Source: a virus. Taken from it: 50,460 nucleotides of DNA. Under the pieces are notes generated by a model. The model worked only from the letters and a program-made list of their open reading frames with translations. It was not told the DNA's origin and searched no databases. Position 1 is the first letter of the stretch. The number at the start of each line of letters is the position of its first letter. The stretch lies in the IMG/VR virus record IMGVR_UViG_3300028114_000019, positions 1 to 50,460 of that record. The stretch is one strand, 5' to 3'. Positions 24,851-32,460 of the stretch are shown one piece after another. Both the position numbers and the translations under genes were made by a program.

Positions 24851-26239
24851 TTAGCTTAGACCCATGATCAAGCCAATAACTTCACCCTCAGCCTGGTTAT
24901 CCAAACCAGAAGCAGGCGGTGAAGGCGGATTACCACTTGCAATTACATCCGCCCATAGCGAACCATCCCAAACACGAATAAGATTGTTAGTCGAATCAGT
25001 CCACAAAGTACCATCAACAGCAGCAACTGGTGCAGTGTCTCCGTAAACAGGAGTTCTCGTTGCAGCAGATTCGTACCAACCATTTGTAGCTTCGTCATAT
25101 ACAAACAACGAACCCATCAAAGTGTTGAACCAAATGGTGCCGTCAAGTGGTGGTGCATTTAGGCCAGCACCCGATGGTGGTACTTCACTCTTAATTGCTA
25201 GAGCATCTGCGTTAGCTAGATACCAGTCAGGACTACCGACTCCGTTACCAGAAGCATATATAAACAAACGACCCTGATCAGTGTCGAACCAAAGAGAACC
25301 GCCGATGTAGTCATTACCAGGTTCGCCCGAAACTGTAACCACAGCGGCTCCGGCACTTGCCGTGCTAGCAAAAGATATAAACTGACCAGAGTAAATAATT
25401 GTTGTGTTTGCACCTTCTATAGCCCCAACATCAATAATTTGATAATCTCCACTAGACCTGACACTTGTACCAGAACCTGCCGCAATAGGTGATCCATCTA
25501 CAGTGATAAAGGAACCTGAGTAAGAAACATCTGCAAAAGGACCAGCAAGGACACCAGCATCAACAATCTGGAAATCTCCGCTGGAGCGTACGCTAGTTCC
25601 AGATCCTCCAAGTAATAACTGTTGAGCTTGCCCAGAAATTACACCAACACCAGCTCCGTTGTAAGCAAAGTTAACAGAACCTTGGCCTACTAAATCAGTT
25701 GAAATAACTGCAGTATTACCACTTGCCAGAACTGTAATACCTTCACCGCCCACCAAACCACTAACAACAGCAACAGCTTGGTCTTTGGTCCCAGAAATGG
25801 TTATAAATGTGCCGCTGTAAACAACTGAAACACCTTGTAGTCCAATAACATCAACATCAAATATGGTGCCTTGACCACTAGGAACAGGAGTGACACCAGA
25901 TCCAGGAAATACTTGAGTTATTTGACTTTGAATTATGCCGTAACCGCCACTAACTGATACAAAAATACCAGAACCTGCAACTAATCCACTACCAATCGGG
26001 TCGACAGAACCAATACTTATGCCACTTATAGTCGTATTTAAATCTTCAAGTATACGAACGACTCCTTCAAAATTTGAAGGATAACCATAAGGACACCGAG
26101 AATAGCTTGAGGTTCCCACTCCGCTTACCGTTTCGATGAGTTCTGAAATAACAGTAACGATACCCTCAAAATTCTCCGAATGGAGTGAACGGGGTAACGA
26201 ACCGTGAGTAGGGCATGAAGGGACGTTTAATTCGGTCAT
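24851..26239 (-). CDS. Fibre protein with IWF-D-type modules and GLIxxLS tail
   Basis: 462 residues. The N-terminus has two related segments (NFEGIVTVISELIETVSG and NFEGVVRILEDLNTTISG). The middle is Ser/Gly-rich with VSG and SSGD motifs. The C-terminal third has three modules: GSLWFDTDQGRLFIY, GTIWFNTLMGSLFVY and GTLWTDSTNNLIRVW, a layout seen in phage fibre tips. It ends EGEVIGLIMGLS, matching the two repeat-fibre genes. A ribosome-like AAGGAGGGG lies farther than usual upstream of the ATG. Confidence 0.75.
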   Translation of the reverse strand: MTELNVPSCPTHGSLPRSLHSENFEGIVTVISELIETVSGVGTSSYSRCPYGYPSNFEGVVRILEDLNTTISGISIGSVDPIGSGLVAGSGIFVSVSGGYGIIQSQITQVFPGSGVTPVPSGQGTIFDVDVIGLQGVSVVYSGTFITISGTKDQAVAVVSGLVGGEGITVLASGNTAVISTDLVGQGSVNFAYNGAGVGVISGQAQQLLLGGSGTSVRSSGDFQIVDAGVLAGPFADVSYSGSFITVDGSPIAAGSGTSVRSSGDYQIIDVGAIEGANTTIIYSGQFISFASTASAGAAVVTVSGEPGNDYIGGSLWFDTDQGRLFIYASGNGVGSPDWYLANADALAIKSEVPPSGAGLNAPPLDGTIWFNTLMGSLFVYDEATNGWYESAATRTPVYGDTAPVAAVDGTLWTDSTNNLIRVWDGSLWADVIASGNPPSPPASGLDNQAEGEVIGLIMGLS

Positions 26240-26313
26240 TTACAAACAAACGTAACCCCTCCTTAGCTCCCAGTTTAACTGAGTTCGACCGAAAAACAAA
26301 AGATCTTAGTAAT

Positions 26314-26484
26314 TTAAACTCTAACCTTGACTGGAGAAGAAGAACTTAGAACTAGTGTTCCGTCTTTTTGGTGGAAAGCTAGATCTTCAGCTAAGCGCCA
26401 GGCGGGCACACCGAGCAGCGTAGACCTGATCTTCAACTCTGTCCAAGAAGGATTGTCCAGAGGCTTGTCGATGATCTTGGACAT
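26314..26484 (-). CDS. Small hypothetical protein upstream of fibre genes
   Basis: 56 residues, from ATG 26484 (MSKIIDKPLDNPSWTELK) to TAA 26314. An in-frame TGA lies just before the start, so the start is fixed. The sequence has Trp-rich, helix-forming blocks (LLGVPAWRLAEDLAF) and looks like a real small protein. A competing minus-strand frame starts at TTG after GGAGGT, and a plus-strand frame also overlaps it; this one is preferred by composition. Confidence 0.5.
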   Translation of the reverse strand: MSKIIDKPLDNPSWTELKIRSTLLGVPAWRLAEDLAFHQKDGTLVLSSSSPVKVRV

Positions 26485-26852
26485 AGATCAATGTAGTGTT
26501 ATCCAAATTGTAACACCTCCGTTAAGGTTTGGTAGTCCACACTGGTTCTTCGGTAAACTAAAACCCAAAAAGTTTTTCTACGCAGCTTACTGACACTCAA
26601 GTTTCACGCAGTAAGATACTTTAAATTAACTAAATTCGAGACTTATAAAGTAACTTAATACTTATCAGGTAAATAACAAGTACCAATTTTCGTTGCTTCG
26701 GAACTTTTTAAATACAGTTAAAGCCGCGCATATCAGTTGTCGACTCTTTTTAGTAATAGAAGATTAGATTTAATAGAATATTTGAACTTACCCTTAGACT
26801 ATGAGCTTCAGAGCGTTCTGTGTGCTATACTCTACCCAAACACGTCTAACCT
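26485..26852. promoter_or_regulatory. Non-coding divergent region between fibre and regulator genes
   Basis: About 370 bases, AT-rich, with no convincing gene. On the plus strand an extended -10 (TG-C-TATACT) lies at 26823-26831, upstream of the ATG at 26853. The stretch separates the late minus-strand genes from a plus-strand regulator island. Confidence 0.5.
26823..26831 (+). promoter_or_regulatory. Extended -10 promoter of the plus-strand regulator island
   Basis: TG, one base, then TATACT, 21 bases upstream of the ATG at 26853. No strong -35 is visible, as expected for an extended -10 promoter. It would drive the genes 26853 to 28169, up to the terminator at 28200-28224. Confidence 0.55.
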
Positions 26853-27545
26853 ATGGCGTTCTCTCAACGAGCCCTACTGCTTCTAGGTTTACTAGAACTC
26901 TCAGACGATCACCTACTAACGATCCCTTCAGGAAAACCAAACCGCACCGAACACCAAGATCACTGGCTAATCCAGCACTATGACCACGTCGCTGTCTGGG
27001 GTTGCCTCTGCGGTCGTTCTGACCCTCTGGTTATCCCTCAAAAGGACATGAAAAAAGTTCGACTTCCAAACGACTTGATCCGTGCCTGCGAGGTCTGCCG
27101 TCAGGAGTTTGAGTTTGCACGGGGTAAAACAGCACACCTTATGGCTTGGATCGAGCGGCACCGCTTTGTCTTAGACAAAAAAGAGCACCTGTACTTACCA
27201 GCTGATCTAGGCTATTGTCGCGACCGGGACAACGAACGTTCTACAAGGACAAAACGATTTGTTTATGAAATCTTCTGGAAGAAAAAATTAAAGGCTACAA
27301 ACTTTGTTCGTTCGACTTGTTCCGATCCCAACTGCATAAATCCTTATCATCTATGCGTAGCCGAAAGTCCAGCGGCAAAAATCACGAAACCAGTGCGGTT
27401 CTACATTCAGAAACTAGCTGTCCAGGGGATCTCGGCAAAAACCACACAGCGTCTATTGCACGATCAGCTCTCGCTCGAGCTGTCTCTGAGAGTAATACAG
27501 TTAATAAGATCAGACGCCGAGAAATCCAAAAGCTTAGTTGCTTGA
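26853..27545 (+). CDS. HNH-fold zinc-finger protein, likely DNA-binding
   Basis: 230 residues. It has two zinc pairs (CLCG and CEVCRQE) in residues about 50-90, then an HNH-like core at about 125-170 with RFVYEIFW and the zinc loop CSDPNCINPYHL. The position that is the catalytic His in VCHxC-type homing endonucleases is Ser-Thr here (VRSTC), so cleavage activity is doubtful. The C-terminal part (YIQKLAVQGISAKTTQRLL) may form an HTH. It resembles the gene at 991-1515 in zinc-loop and C-terminal layout. As first gene of the island, it may be a regulator. Confidence 0.7.
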   Translation: MAFSQRALLLLGLLELSDDHLLTIPSGKPNRTEHQDHWLIQHYDHVAVWGCLCGRSDPLVIPQKDMKKVRLPNDLIRACEVCRQEFEFARGKTAHLMAWIERHRFVLDKKEHLYLPADLGYCRDRDNERSTRTKRFVYEIFWKKKLKATNFVRSTCSDPNCINPYHLCVAESPAAKITKPVRFYIQKLAVQGISAKTTQRLLHDQLSLELSLRVIQLIRSDAEKSKSLVA

Positions 27546-27760
27546 TTGAGGAGCTACAGTATTTGCAACCCGCAAATACTACGGAACTATCAACAGCACT
27601 AGGGCAGTCTATAAATACGACTAGATCCCAGCTTAAAAAGCTCCACAGGCTTGAGCTCGTCATCAAAACGAGTTTTGAACAACATTCTTTGTATTGTTTA
27701 AATGGCAACTTCAACTTATTTATCGGCCAAGTCCTCCAATTTCTCAACTACAGCGGATAG
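27542..27760 (+). CDS. Small winged-helix DNA-binding protein
   Basis: 72 residues from a TTG that overlaps the previous TGA (TTGA at 27542-27545). The sequence IEELQYLQPANTTELSTALG, then INTTRSQLKKLHRLELV fits a winged-HTH with recognition helix. A longer frame opens upstream but would overlap the previous gene by over 200 bases, so the coupled TTG start is preferred. It overlaps the next gene by 59 bases. Probably a transcription factor. Confidence 0.55.
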   Translation: MIEELQYLQPANTTELSTALGQSINTTRSQLKKLHRLELVIKTSFEQHSLYCLNGNFNLFIGQVLQFLNYSG

Positions 27761-28169
27761 CCCGCAGCCGCCAAAACCTTTTCTTTGGCCCGAAGAACAA
27801 CGAGTTCTAAGTTTACCGTTTTGGATTTATACGGATAACGAACCGCCAAAATCAATCCAAGACTGTAAGGCAACTATTAGTTCACTCGAATTTATAGTTA
27901 AGGATATAGATCTGCAAATTGAAATCAGAGAACTAGAGTTGCGCGGAGGTAATTCACGACACAACAGTAGCTTTGATTTTGAAAAATGGAAAACACAGGC
28001 TTTAAGAGCAAAACAAACACACTATTATCTTCTAAACGCGCATAACTATTGGTTAATAAAGAACACACCAGAAAAACTTGACATGGATCAGAAACTGCAT
28101 AAACTGATTAGGCTCTTAGCTGATGAACCAAAGGACTTCGTGACACAACTTGAATTACTTCTAGACTAA
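27702..28169 (+). CDS. Hypothetical helical protein
   Basis: 155 residues. The N-terminus is Ser/Pro-rich. The middle has a coiled-coil-like helix (ISSLEFIVKDIDLQIEIRELELRG) and the end is also helical (KLHKLIRLLADEPKDF). No family recognised. It is the last gene before a terminator at 28200-28224. Confidence 0.6.
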   Translation: MATSTYLSAKSSNFSTTADSPQPPKPFLWPEEQRVLSLPFWIYTDNEPPKSIQDCKATISSLEFIVKDIDLQIEIRELELRGGNSRHNSSFDFEKWKTQALRAKQTHYYLLNAHNYWLIKNTPEKLDMDQKLHKLIRLLADEPKDFVTQLELLLD

Positions 28170-28199
28170 AACAGTCAGCGTGAAACAAGGGCCACGTTG

Positions 28200-28224
28200 A
28201 CACGAGGGGTGCGGCTCGTGTTTT
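28200..28224 (+). terminator. Rho-independent terminator
   Basis: A perfect 7-bp stem, ACACGAG (28200-28206) with CTCGTGT (28215-28221), with 8-base loop, followed by TTT. It closes the first part of the island. Confidence 0.75.
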
Positions 28225-28259
28225 CGTCCTTTCCACACCGCAGCAATTCGCTTAAATTG

Positions 28260-28271
28260 CCTGGTACCAGG
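28260..28271. promoter_or_regulatory. 12-bp perfect palindrome, candidate operator
   Basis: CCTGGTACCAGG is a perfect palindrome 35 bases upstream of the HTH gene start at 28306 and just after the terminator. It may be the binding site of one of the DNA-binding proteins encoded alongside. Confidence 0.45.
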
Positions 28272-28305
28272 TGGTTTGAGGAGCCCCTCCATCTTTCTTT
28301 ATCAC

Positions 28306-28635
28306 ATGGACTCTGCACTTCGAGAAATCAAACAGATACGAGACGCAATAATTAGTATTGATACGTCTCTGCAACTAATTGCGTTAAGTAAAAGCAGCGA
28401 CAAAAGAACAACAGTTTTTGTTTCAAAAAAAGTTATTTGCCAACGTCTTAACGTACCGACAGTTACTCTTGATAAACTAATTTATCAAGGCATAACATCA
28501 GGAGGCAAATCTGGTTTAGTGCAGGGTATTCACTACTGCAAAACTGACCCAGCCGAACAAAACAGTTCAAAGTTCCTGTACGATCCACACACCATTATCC
28601 AATCAGCCTGGAGCAACTTTCAAAACAATGGCTAA
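28306..28635 (+). CDS. HTH (excisionase/MerR-like) DNA-binding protein
   Basis: 109 residues from the ATG at 28306 (a TTG at 28276 would add ten). After a helical start (ALREIKQIRDAIISID), the part KKVICQRLNVPTVTLDKLI looks like a helix-turn-helix of excisionase type. The C-terminus (FLYDPHTIIQSAWSNF) is compatible with the second half of such domains. It overlaps the next gene by 8 bases. Probably a regulator; the palindrome at 28260 is a candidate target. Confidence 0.55.
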   Translation: MDSALREIKQIRDAIISIDTSLQLIALSKSSDKRTTVFVSKKVICQRLNVPTVTLDKLIYQGITSGGKSGLVQGIHYCKTDPAEQNSSKFLYDPHTIIQSAWSNFQNNG

Positions 28636-29047
28636 TCTTTCAAAGAGCGCAGCAATGTTGGTTAAACAACTGTTTCACGGAAACGAAACAGAAACAATGA
28701 TTGCTGCGGGGGTGATGCGAACAATCCTGGCTGACATCACAAAAATTTATTTTGACAACAAGAAGTCTTTAGGCAAAGGCATTTTAGTTTTTAACCCTGA
28801 AGATCCGCAAAAGAGTAAGTACCTAACGACAAAAGATCTATATAGGGATTTGGCGTTAGCTGAAGAAATGATGCACAAAGAAGTTTGCCGAATGTTGAAG
28901 AAGGTAGATAAATTTATCGAAGAACACGAGGATGAAAACTTAGCACTCGTTGCAATGATTCAACCTGAAGGAGTATCTCTACACCTTATAGATCCGCAAC
29001 AAGTGAATAAACGTATAGACGAATTTTCTCGTGGTCTTATCCTCTAA
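28628..29047 (+). CDS. Hypothetical helical protein
   Basis: 139 residues, helix-rich (EMMHKEVCRMLKKVDKFIEE). The first 45 residues may form a helical bundle (AMLVKQLFHGNETETMIAAG). No family is recognised. Translationally coupled on both sides: 8 bases overlap upstream, 17 bases downstream. Confidence 0.6.
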   Translation: MANLSKSAAMLVKQLFHGNETETMIAAGVMRTILADITKIYFDNKKSLGKGILVFNPEDPQKSKYLTTKDLYRDLALAEEMMHKEVCRMLKKVDKFIEEHEDENLALVAMIQPEGVSLHLIDPQQVNKRIDEFSRGLIL

Positions 29048-29609
29048 AGATTTTGTTTCGCCACCGGAATTAATCGCGCTGACAGCCGCGTTTTATGGTG
29101 GATCAATTGACTTAGATCCAGCCTCCAGTGAATACGCAAACCAAGTTGTACAGGCTGAGAGATATTTTAACTGGCAAAATAACGGTTTAATTCAGACTTG
29201 GAAGGCTAAAAATATTTATCTTTACCCTCCCAGAGCTGTTGCGCTGAAGCACGAGCAACCAAAACCAACTAAGTTATTTACAAAAAACACTCAATTTAAA
29301 AAATCAAACCAACGTATCTGGTTAGAACAAGCATATAGAAAATGGCTTCATAAAGAATTTGAACAGGGAATTTTATTTATAACTTCTGCTGAGGTTGCTT
29401 TTATCTCGACGCAACGAATTAATTTTGACTTTCCTCTGTGTATCCTGAAAGATAAACCAAAATTGTTAATTGATGACGAAACTTTAAAACCTTTAAAAAA
29501 CTGCAGGGTGTTTGGTTTTATTTACTACTTACCTCCTGTGACGCAGTACGAATCAAGCGTTAATAAGTTTCGTGAGATGTATAGTAGTCTGGGACGGGTT
29601 TATACGTAA
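29031..29609 (+). CDS. Dam-type phage DNA adenine methyltransferase, catalytic motif altered
   Basis: 192 residues, GTG start. The phage Dam layout is clear: DFVSPPELIALTAAFYGG, then SIDLDPASSEYANQ, then YFNWQNNGLIQTW, then IYLYPPRA, and later GILFITSAEVAF and PLCILKD. In active enzymes the motif after the W is NPP[YF] or DPPY. Here it is YPPR (residues 65-68), losing both the Asn/Asp and the aromatic residue. Substrate methylation is therefore unlikely, although the rest of the fold is intact. Overlaps the convergent 29560 gene by 50 bases. Confidence 0.7.
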   Translation: MVLSSKDFVSPPELIALTAAFYGGSIDLDPASSEYANQVVQAERYFNWQNNGLIQTWKAKNIYLYPPRAVALKHEQPKPTKLFTKNTQFKKSNQRIWLEQAYRKWLHKEFEQGILFITSAEVAFISTQRINFDFPLCILKDKPKLLIDDETLKPLKNCRVFGFIYYLPPVTQYESSVNKFREMYSSLGRVYT

Positions 29610-29832
29610 TAGGTTCTTTAGTCGCCCACGAATCATCAGGGCCAAAAGAATCTCGATTACCAAAATTTAAACCGGAAGGTTTGCCTGTGTAGGTTGGTTC
29701 TCGCCTAGGTTTTAAGTTAAACAATTGTCCAGCAAATCTTAAAAAACGAGGTTCTTTGTCGACGTGCGATTCTCTTCGCGAACCAAAACTATCAGCACGT
29801 CTTTCTGTTCCTGTTTTACCTATAGCTCTCAT
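29560..29832 (-). CDS. Small hypothetical virion-type protein
   Basis: 90 residues, charged, with little hydrophobic core and frequent Arg/Ser/Gly/Pro, ending DYYTSHETY. Typical of disordered minor virion proteins. Its last 50 bases overlap the convergent methyltransferase gene on the other strand. It starts at TAATG with the stop shared by the upstream gene. Confidence 0.5.
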   Translation of the reverse strand: MRAIGKTGTERRADSFGSRRESHVDKEPRFLRFAGQLFNLKPRREPTYTGKPSGLNFGNRDSFGPDDSWATKEPITYKPVPDYYTSHETY

Positions 29833-30626
29833 TACCCGTAACTCATTAGATCATTAACGGCTTGGTTCCCAGCATAAAATTGTGCAAGATTAGCACTAGC
29901 ATCAGGTCGATCATAAATTTTTCTCTGACTTTGAGGATCGCTGTAATTGTACAGTTCACGATTAGCTGGACTAAAACTCATAACACCTTTAATACCGTCA
30001 GTATCAATAGAGGCAATCGCATCAGGAGCATTATAAGCAGCTTTATACCGTGGGTTTGACAAAATACTGTATTGTGTATTACTTTGATCTATAGTATTTT
30101 TTAAACGTTCAGTGTCGATTCTGGGTGCTTCTGCTATTTGCCCCAAACCTTTAGCCTCAGCTTCAGGCATGTATTTGTTAAACGCGGCAACGTATTCGTT
30201 GACGGCATCGGGTATATTTTTTCCGGTTAAACCAGCAATCCTTTCAAAAGTTGCAGCTATCTGCTTCGTAGTATTTTCGCGTTCCGTGTTTATTTTATCT
30301 AAAGATTTTTGTGTTAATTGTTCGTTAAAAATACCTGGAGATTGTTGAGCCCCGACACCAGCTATGTCTTGATAAGCCTTAGCAATATTAGTTACGCTTG
30401 GTATAAGCCTACCGAGACCGTCTACAAACTGACCAGCTTGATTAAAAAACCCACCGCCGCTTTGTGCCTTAGCAAAAGGATTATTGACATTGTAATCTCC
30501 ATAGTTAACCCCTAAGTCACCCATGGAAAACCCACCTGAAAAGTCTCCAGTTGGATACGTAAACCCACCTGGGTTAACGCTATAGTCACCGTAATTAAAC
30601 CCTAAGTCACCTACAGAAAAACTCAT
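29832..30626 (-). CDS. Probable virion protein with internal GDYxVN duplication
   Basis: 264 residues. The N-terminus contains two near-identical blocks (GDLGFNYGDYSVNPGGF and GDLGVNYGDYNVN) about 36 residues apart. The middle is helical (KSLDKINTERENTTKQIAATF). No enzyme motif. The gene lies in the structural cluster next to the transglycosylase. Role unknown; minor virion protein is the likely class. Confidence 0.55.
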   Translation of the reverse strand: MSFSVGDLGFNYGDYSVNPGGFTYPTGDFSGGFSMGDLGVNYGDYNVNNPFAKAQSGGGFFNQAGQFVDGLGRLIPSVTNIAKAYQDIAGVGAQQSPGIFNEQLTQKSLDKINTERENTTKQIAATFERIAGLTGKNIPDAVNEYVAAFNKYMPEAEAKGLGQIAEAPRIDTERLKNTIDQSNTQYSILSNPRYKAAYNAPDAIASIDTDGIKGVMSFSPANRELYNYSDPQSQRKIYDRPDASANLAQFYAGNQAVNDLMSYG

Positions 30627-30664
30627 CTTACTTTGCTGCGAGAGACAGTCATTTAAGTTTAACC

Positions 30665-31540
30665 CTAAATTACAGGTGTAGGAGTAGTAAAAGCTTGTTG
30701 TGCTTGAAGCATAAGTCTATTTAGTTTGTCTTGAGTTGCCGCTTGAGCACTTTCAGCAGACGCAATTGCTTGGTTTCGCGCTCGAAATGCAGCCTTAGCC
30801 TCCTCATCTTCTTTAGCCTCCATAAGATAAGCTAAAACTTTATCGGAGGAAGCATCACCGTCCTCCTCTTCTTTAAACTCAACAAGCGGCGGACTAGAAA
30901 GTGTTGACCTTTCTAAATCTTTATCACCCTCTCCTGCTTTTTTTAAAAGTCCAGTAATTACACTTGCGACAACTGGGTCATAGGCTCTATTTGTTGGTTG
31001 ACCTTGAGTGCCGCCAGGTTCACCGGTACCTTCAGGAGCTGCATACTGGACTGAAGGGTCGTAAGAGACTGAAGCACGATCGCCACGGTTCTGTACAAAA
31101 CGTTGAATATCTTTAAAGGATCTAACTGGCTGATTCCAATAACTTTTTCCTTGCAACGTAGGTAAGGATGCCCACTCAGGAGCAAGGCGAGCAATAGTTT
31201 GGGGTGAGATTGGATCGCGATCGGGATTAACTCCGCGCATGCGAATTAACTGCAACGCCGCTAAATCTTGAGATCGAGGCCCAAAATCTCTGGCTTTTAC
31301 CATAGGAGCTACCCGATCCCACGTCGTTGACAAAAATTGATACGCACCCGCAGCATCACTTGTATAGTCTCCACTAGTATATAAACGTCTGGGGTGGTCT
31401 ACGAAGTTATTAGTTATAGGTTTATACCCAAACGTAATGTTGTACCGAGGTCTACCTTGAGGACCGAGGGTACCCTCAGTAAAAGAAATAACGTCTAGAT
31501 AACGACGAGCATTCGGCGATATAAAATCCTTATTAGTCAT
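30665..31540 (-). CDS. Lambda R-like lytic transglycosylase (GH104 type)
   Basis: 291 residues from the ATG at 31540, which overlaps the previous gene's stop by 8 bases and has AGAGGA upstream. Residues 1-140 match the lambda endolysin R family: ARRYLDVISFTEGT (Glu22 as the catalytic candidate), FGYKPI, DHPRRLY, AAGAYQFLSTTWDR, QDLAALQLIRMRGV and WASLP. A C-terminal extension of about 150 residues is Gln/Glu/Ala-rich. It probably degrades peptidoglycan during entry and is part of the virion, as the separate endolysin at 9750 serves lysis. Confidence 0.85.
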   Translation of the reverse strand: MTNKDFISPNARRYLDVISFTEGTLGPQGRPRYNITFGYKPITNNFVDHPRRLYTSGDYTSDAAGAYQFLSTTWDRVAPMVKARDFGPRSQDLAALQLIRMRGVNPDRDPISPQTIARLAPEWASLPTLQGKSYWNQPVRSFKDIQRFVQNRGDRASVSYDPSVQYAAPEGTGEPGGTQGQPTNRAYDPVVASVITGLLKKAGEGDKDLERSTLSSPPLVEFKEEEDGDASSDKVLAYLMEAKEDEEAKAAFRARNQAIASAESAQAATQDKLNRLMLQAQQAFTTPTPVI

Positions 31541-31784
31541 TAGGTTCCTCTTGGAATATATCAATATTAGTATCTATAGCCACGTCGAGCTCTTCTAAAA
31601 CAGATTTATACGCACGTTCTCTACACACAAAATTATAAATAACTTTCCACATATACTGGTCCCTCGCTTTTCCTTCCAAACTGATCGCCCTGTTCTTGAG
31701 TCTGGTCAGAACAAAATCGTCTTCGATTGTTAGACCAACAACCAACTGACTTCCGTGGTTTTTCATTGTGTCCTCGAAGCTCAT
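31533..31784 (-). CDS. Hypothetical small protein
   Basis: 83 residues, with predicted helices (DFVLTRLKNRAISLEG, AYKSVLEELDVAI). Not recognised. It overlaps the transglycosylase start by 8 bases, which suggests coupled expression. Confidence 0.55.
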   Translation of the reverse strand: MSFEDTMKNHGSQLVVGLTIEDDFVLTRLKNRAISLEGKARDQYMWKVIYNFVCRERAYKSVLEELDVAIDTNIDIFQEEPND

Positions 31785-31803
31785 TTAAGTTTAGCTCCAA
31801 TCG

Positions 31804-32052
31804 TCACCACGCTCGGCAACTCCAGAAACCGGGAGTTAGTTTGCTCTTTTTTTCGTCACAATTATGACGTGCTCTGAAGTTAGCTCTTCGTTCTGGAATG
31901 TGTTTTTTGATAGTCATATTAGGATCACCAAAACGCACTAAACGCACAGTATCTCCTTCCTTTGCGGCCACGGCGAATTTTTTACCTCCATCAGAATCTC
32001 GACGAGGTTGATTATATCCTTTGAAGATTTCGCCAGCAAGACGAATCGTCAT
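31804..32052 (-). CDS. DUF5754-like phage protein
   Basis: 82 residues. Blocks FKGYNQPRR, TVRLVRFGDPNMTIKKH, PERRANFRARHNCD and KLTPGFWSCRAW match a family that I recall as DUF5754, widespread in phages; not searched. Conserved Cys, His and Trp residues hint at metal binding or a tight fold. Function unknown; often near head genes. It starts at 32052, facing the HTH-Dps cassette. Confidence 0.65.
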   Translation of the reverse strand: MTIRLAGEIFKGYNQPRRDSDGGKKFAVAAKEGDTVRLVRFGDPNMTIKKHIPERRANFRARHNCDEKKSKLTPGFWSCRAW

Positions 32053-32185
32053 GCGCCGTATTTCGACTACAGTTTAGTCTACCGTAACGATTATGAAATT
32101 AAGATTAAAAGCATAATCATGGTTTGACTTACAGCTAATCCCTGCTAACGTCGTTACGTCCACGACATTTACTTTCTGAACTCCA
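32053..32185. promoter_or_regulatory. Divergent promoter region with an inverted repeat
   Basis: Between the divergent genes at 32052 and 32186 lie GATTATG (32089-32095) and CATAATC (32112-32118), a perfect 7-bp inverted repeat. A TTGACT at about 32124 with a TAACGT 16 bases later could be the promoter of the HTH-Dps cassette. The repeat is a plausible operator for the HTH protein. Confidence 0.45.
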
Positions 32186-32449
32186 ATGGAGACTGCACGG
32201 CTCCTGACTATCGCTCAGACCGCAGAGCTGCTCAACTGCTCTGCTGGTTTTGTACGTAAACGTATCTCTCTCACCGAATCTAATCAGCCCGGTGGTTGGC
32301 CTAAGGGCATCTTCGTTAATCTTCAGCCAAACGGCGCGAAGTCTCTGTACCGTATTCATCAAGATTCTCTTCAAGAATATTTGAAAAGCGGAGCAGAAGT
32401 TGATAACGAAGAGGTTAATATAGAGGAAAGCGCCGCCTGCGCTCTTTGA
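32186..32449 (+). CDS. MerR/excisionase-type HTH protein, partner of Dps
   Basis: 87 residues. LLTIAQTAELLNCSAGFVRKRI is cut here to its key parts: TIAQTAELL, then CSAGFVRKRI, the helix-turn-helix of excisionase-type proteins. The rest (PKGIFVNLQPNGAKSLYRI, DSLQEYLKSG) completes the winged form. The C-terminus is acidic. It ends with TTGA overlapping the longer possible start of the Dps gene, so the two are co-transcribed. Probably controls this cassette. Confidence 0.7.
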   Translation: METARLLTIAQTAELLNCSAGFVRKRISLTESNQPGGWPKGIFVNLQPNGAKSLYRIHQDSLQEYLKSGAEVDNEEVNIEESAACAL

Positions 32450-32460
32450 GCTTAAACCTA

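Noticed and set aside
26327-26593. Plus-strand 88-residue frame opposite 26314-26484
   Set aside because: Lacks a ribosome site and protein-like composition; the minus-strand 56-residue frame is better supported.
32135-32374. Minus-strand 79-residue frame over the HTH gene
   Set aside because: The plus-strand frame has a clear HTH pattern and is coupled to the Dps gene.
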